DNA from: CAYMSA01 sp964392965
GTDB lineage: Bacteria > Actinomycetota > Coriobacteriia > Anaerosomatales > Anaerosomataceae
Reading direction: 5' to 3'
DNA length: 14,810 nucleotides
Assembly: GCA_964392965.1 (NCBI GenBank)
Contig: CAYMSA010000043.1
Location: 1-14,810, forward strand
This document shows, piece by piece, positions 13,031 through 14,810 of the stretch; positions within the stretch are counted from its first letter, which is position 1, and the number at the start of each line of letters is the position of its first letter. Under the pieces are notes generated by a model. The model had not been told where the DNA came from and did no database searches. It saw nothing but the letters and a program-made list of their open reading frames with translations. Both the position numbers and the translations under genes were made by a program.

Positions 13031-13653
13031 CAGCTCAGCACCCCCTCGAGATACTCCAGAACCGGACGAGTCATGAGCACAGAGGTATTGTCCACCAGAT
13101 CATAGGTATTTGCCTCGGAGGCGGTGATCACGCGCGCCTGAGGTATGTTCCGCAGCGAAAGCATAGCCTGCACGTCGTCCTCGCCTACGATGATCGTCAC
13201 GCGACGATCGATGCCGAGGTTAGCGAGAAGAGCCGCGGCCTGCTTCGTGGATGGATCCTCGAAGCCAAACTCTTCGATCACGAAGAGCTGCCCATCCGCG
13301 TGCTTCGCCGAGAGGGCACTCCGCATCGCCAGTTTGACGACCTTATTGGGCACCTTGAACGCGTAGCTGCGCGGCGTCGGCCCGAAGACCACACCGCCGC
13401 CCCTCCACTGAGCAGCACGAATCGTACCCTGACGCGCACGCCCGGTACCCTTCTGGCGCCACGGTTTCGCGCCACCACCGGAGACGTCGCTGCGCCCCTT
13501 CGTGCTGTGGGTTCCCTGCCGGCGGGCAGCCATCTGACTGCGCACCACTTGATGCACGGCGTAGGTGTTGGGCTCAATCGCGAACACCGAGTCCGCGACC
13601 TCCGCCTGTCCCACCTTCTTGCCGGTGCTGTCCTTCACTTCGACAGTTGCCAT
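13030..13653 (-). CDS. rplD: 50S ribosomal protein L4
   Basis: The 207-residue product is normal for L4. The long basic loop (about residues 47-90, with TKGRSDVSGGGAKPWRQKG and ARQGTIRAAQWRGGG) is the extension that lines the nascent-peptide exit tunnel. The C-terminal globular half holds the Rossmann-like fold. In E. coli L4 also represses its own operon; nothing here shows directly whether that happens in this organism. The start is the ATG at 13653, with GAGGAG 8 nt upstream; a GTG two codons earlier is too close to the Shine-Dalgarno. The TGA stop overlaps the rplW ATG by one base (TGATG), so the two are probably translationally coupled. Confidence 0.97.
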   Translation of the reverse strand: MATVEVKDSTGKKVGQAEVADSVFAIEPNTYAVHQVVRSQMAARRQGTHSTKGRSDVSGGGAKPWRQKGTGRARQGTIRAAQWRGGGVVFGPTPRSYAFKVPNKVVKLAMRSALSAKHADGQLFVIEEFGFEDPSTKQAAALLANLGIDRRVTIIVGEDDVQAMLSLRNIPQARVITASEANTYDLVDNTSVLMTRPVLEYLEGVLS

Positions 13654-13691
13654 TGTCACTACTCCTCAGTTGCGAACCGACGTCTCCGGCT

Positions 13692-14312
13692 CTAGCCGCG
13701 CCGGATGGTCAGGAGGCCGTTCTTGCCGCCCGGGACAGCGCCCTTGACGAGCAGGAGGTTCTGCTCCGCGTCCACGCGGATGACCTCGATGTTGCGGATG
13801 GTCACGGTATCGGTTCCCATGTGACCCGGGAGGCGCGTACCCTTGAACACCCTGGACGGCGTGGCGCACTGTCCCACTGAGCCTGGCTCACGATGCGCAT
13901 GTGAACCGTGTCCGCCGGGACCACCGCCGAAGTTGTGACGCTTGATAACGCCCTGGAAGCCCTTACCCTTGCTGGTGCCGGTGATGTGCACACGCGTGCC
14001 AGCCTCGAACCCATCGAGTGTCACTGTGTCGCCGAGCTTCAGATCATCGCCCTCGACGAACGGAACCTCGGTCACGAAACGCTTGGGCGTCGTACCCGCC
14101 TTCGCGAAGTGACCCTGCATCGGCTTGTTCGAACGAGACTCCTTCACGTCGCCGAATGCCAGCTGAATCGCCTGGTACCCGTCGCGCTCGGTCGTACGAA
14201 CCTGGGAGACGACGCACGGTCCGGCCTCGATGACGGTGACCGGAATCAACCGGTCGTCATCGGACCACACCTGGGTCATCCCCAGCTTCCGTCCAAGAAT
14301 CGCACTTGCCAT
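13692..14312 (-). CDS. rplC: 50S ribosomal protein L3
   Basis: From the ATG at 14312 the product is 206 residues, close to the family norm of about 209. GRKLGMTQVW (7-16) is the L3 N-terminal signature. KGKGFQGVIKRHNFGGGPG (about 115-133) and GSVGQ (144-148) belong to the loop that reaches the peptidyl-transferase centre; Gln148 corresponds to the glutamine methylated in E. coli L3. L3 is an early assembly protein of the 50S subunit. I chose this ATG because the canonical N-terminus begins here and GAAAGG lies 8 nt upstream. An in-frame GTG at 14348 has a stronger AGGAGG 9 nt upstream and would add 12 residues, so the start is not settled. Confidence 0.95.
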   Translation of the reverse strand: MASAILGRKLGMTQVWSDDDRLIPVTVIEAGPCVVSQVRTTERDGYQAIQLAFGDVKESRSNKPMQGHFAKAGTTPKRFVTEVPFVEGDDLKLGDTVTLDGFEAGTRVHITGTSKGKGFQGVIKRHNFGGGPGGHGSHAHREPGSVGQCATPSRVFKGTRLPGHMGTDTVTIRNIEVIRVDAEQNLLLVKGAVPGGKNGLLTIRRG

Positions 14313-14342
14313 ATCCATTGCCTTTCGTCCGTGCGGTCGATG

Positions 14343-14421
14343 GGGCACTGAACGTCGCCTCCTGCGACGCATCCCAGAGGACCGCGCCTCGTTCAACCGG
14401 CTGATGCTGCCGGGAGTGCCC
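14343..14421 (-). promoter_or_regulatory. Possible multibranch RNA structure ahead of rplC
   Basis: On the transcribed strand four inverted repeats nest together. P1 pairs GGGCACT (14421-14415, using the G of the rpsJ stop) with AGTGCCC (14349-14343). Inside it are CCGGC/GCCGG (14413-14409 with 14401-14397), GAGG/CCTC (14390-14387 with 14380-14377), and CGTCGC/GCGACG (14369-14364 with 14358-14353). The last has a 5-nt loop, AGGAG, which is a Shine-Dalgarno core. The 3' arm of P1 contains an in-frame GTG (14348). The pairings are seen; folding and any regulatory role are inferred. There is no T-tract, so it is not an intrinsic terminator. Confidence 0.45.
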
Positions 14422-14729
14422 TAGAGCTTGATCTCGATATCGACGCCAGCGGGTAGATCGAGTCGCATGAGCGAATCGACCGTCTTCGGGGTCGGCTCGA
14501 GAATGTCGATCAGGCGTTTGTGTGTGCGCATCTCGAAGTGCTCGCGGCTGTCCTTGTTCACGTGCGGCGAGCGGATGACGCAGTACAGGTTGCGCTCGGT
14601 CGGGAGCGGAATGGGGCCTGCAACCCGTGCGCCCGTCTTCTGAGCGGTCTCCACGATCAGCTTCGTGGACTTGTCCACGACCTCATGATCGTACGCCTTC
14701 AGCCGTATGCGGATCTTCTGGTTCGCCAA
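14421..14729 (-). CDS. rpsJ: 30S ribosomal protein S10
   Basis: The 102-residue product is full length for S10 and matches the family from end to end: MANQKIRIRLKAYDHEVVD at the start, GPIPLPTERN in the middle, and FEMRTHKRLIDI and PAGVDIEIKL near the end. S10 sits in the 30S head and, as NusE, takes part in NusB-dependent antitermination. The start codon is TTG (14729-14727), preceded by GGAGG with an 8-nt gap; no ATG or GTG is suitably placed. It follows tuf by 32 nt, too little room for an E. coli-type S10 leader, so it is probably cotranscribed with tuf. Its TAG stop enters a possible base-paired stem with the start region of rplC. Confidence 0.98.
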   Translation of the reverse strand: MANQKIRIRLKAYDHEVVDKSTKLIVETAQKTGARVAGPIPLPTERNLYCVIRSPHVNKDSREHFEMRTHKRLIDILEPTPKTVDSLMRLDLPAGVDIEIKL

Positions 14730-14761
14730 CTTGCCTACCTCCGTCTTGACGCGGTCGAAAG

Positions 14762-14810
14762 CTACTTCAGGATCTTCGTGACGCGGCCCGAGCCGACGGT
14801 GCGGCCACCC
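14762..14810 (-). CDS. tuf: Elongation factor Tu, C-terminal end (partial)
   Basis: Only the last 15 codons and the TAG stop lie in the window; the gene enters from the right edge. The visible peptide, GGRTVGSGRVTKILK, is the near-invariant C-terminus of bacterial EF-Tu domain 3. EF-Tu is the GTPase that brings aminoacyl-tRNA to the ribosomal A site. It sits 32 nt upstream of rpsJ on the same strand, the usual end of the str operon joined to the S10 operon. Identification rests on a short but very characteristic peptide plus context. Confidence 0.93.
   Translation of the reverse strand, partial: GGRTVGSGRVTKILK

Larger units (their letters stand above)
14312..14730 (-). other. rpsJ gene span with its spacer to rplC (108 nt, structured)
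   Basis: The rpsJ-rplC spacer itself is 14313-14420; this entry spans from the rplC ATG to just past the rpsJ start to show its context. See the separate regulatory feature at 14343-14421 for the inverted repeats. Apart from those repeats and two possible rplC starts, I see no gene or promoter in the spacer. Confidence 0.5.

Noticed and set aside
14313..14396. Full upstream extension of rplC to 14396
   Set aside because: The extra arginine-rich residues have no family counterpart and this start lacks a clear Shine-Dalgarno. Only the GTG at 14348 remains a serious alternative.

Overview
This window is a nearly complete bacterial ribosomal-protein supercluster, all on the minus strand. Transcription runs from high to low coordinates. 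I find 31 protein genes: 29 complete and one truncated at each window edge. There are no RNA genes, mobile elements, CRISPR arrays, pseudogenes or foreign-looking inserts. The long plus-strand reading frames are antisense shadows of a high-GC sequence.

Layout in the direction of transcription: the last codons of tuf (14810-14762) end the str operon. The S10 operon follows: rpsJ, rplC, rplD, rplW, rplB, rpsS, rplV, rpsC, rplP, rpmC, rpsQ. The spc operon is next: rplN, rplX, rplE, rpsZ (zinc-type S14), rpsH, rplF, rplR, rpsE, rpmD, rplO, secY, adk, map. The alpha operon closes the window: infA, rpmJ, rpsM, rpsK, rpsD and the start of rpoA. Together they encode much of both ribosomal subunits, the protein-export channel SecY, adenylate kinase, methionine aminopeptidase, initiation factor IF-1 and the RNA polymerase alpha subunit. 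The shared task is building ribosomes and starting the handling of new proteins.

The organism is probably a high-GC Gram-positive bacterium. The adk-map-infA-rpmJ insertion between secY and rpsM, the Cys4 zinc-lid adenylate kinase, the zinc-type S14, the Cys4 S4, the zinc-ribbon L24 and the 73-residue IF-1 all fit. A deep actinobacterial lineage such as Coriobacteriia is my best guess, but this is inference from memory of families, not a search.

Gene content and order are ordinary. The unusual part is the spacing. Many junctions are tight (overlaps, 0-30 nt), but about a dozen spacers run 48-144 nt, and nearly all of these hold GC-rich inverted repeats on the transcribed strand, several next to or around a ribosome-binding site. 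The strongest are the rpsJ-rplC spacer (a possible multibranch fold with a Shine-Dalgarno in a hairpin loop and a second in-frame start), the rplX-rplE and rpsS-rplV spacers (mutually exclusive hairpins), and the secY-adk spacer (a 51-nt hairpin). Three genes (rpsJ, infA, rpsM) start with TTG, and a promoter-like site lies just ahead of infA. No intrinsic terminator with a T-tract was seen anywhere.
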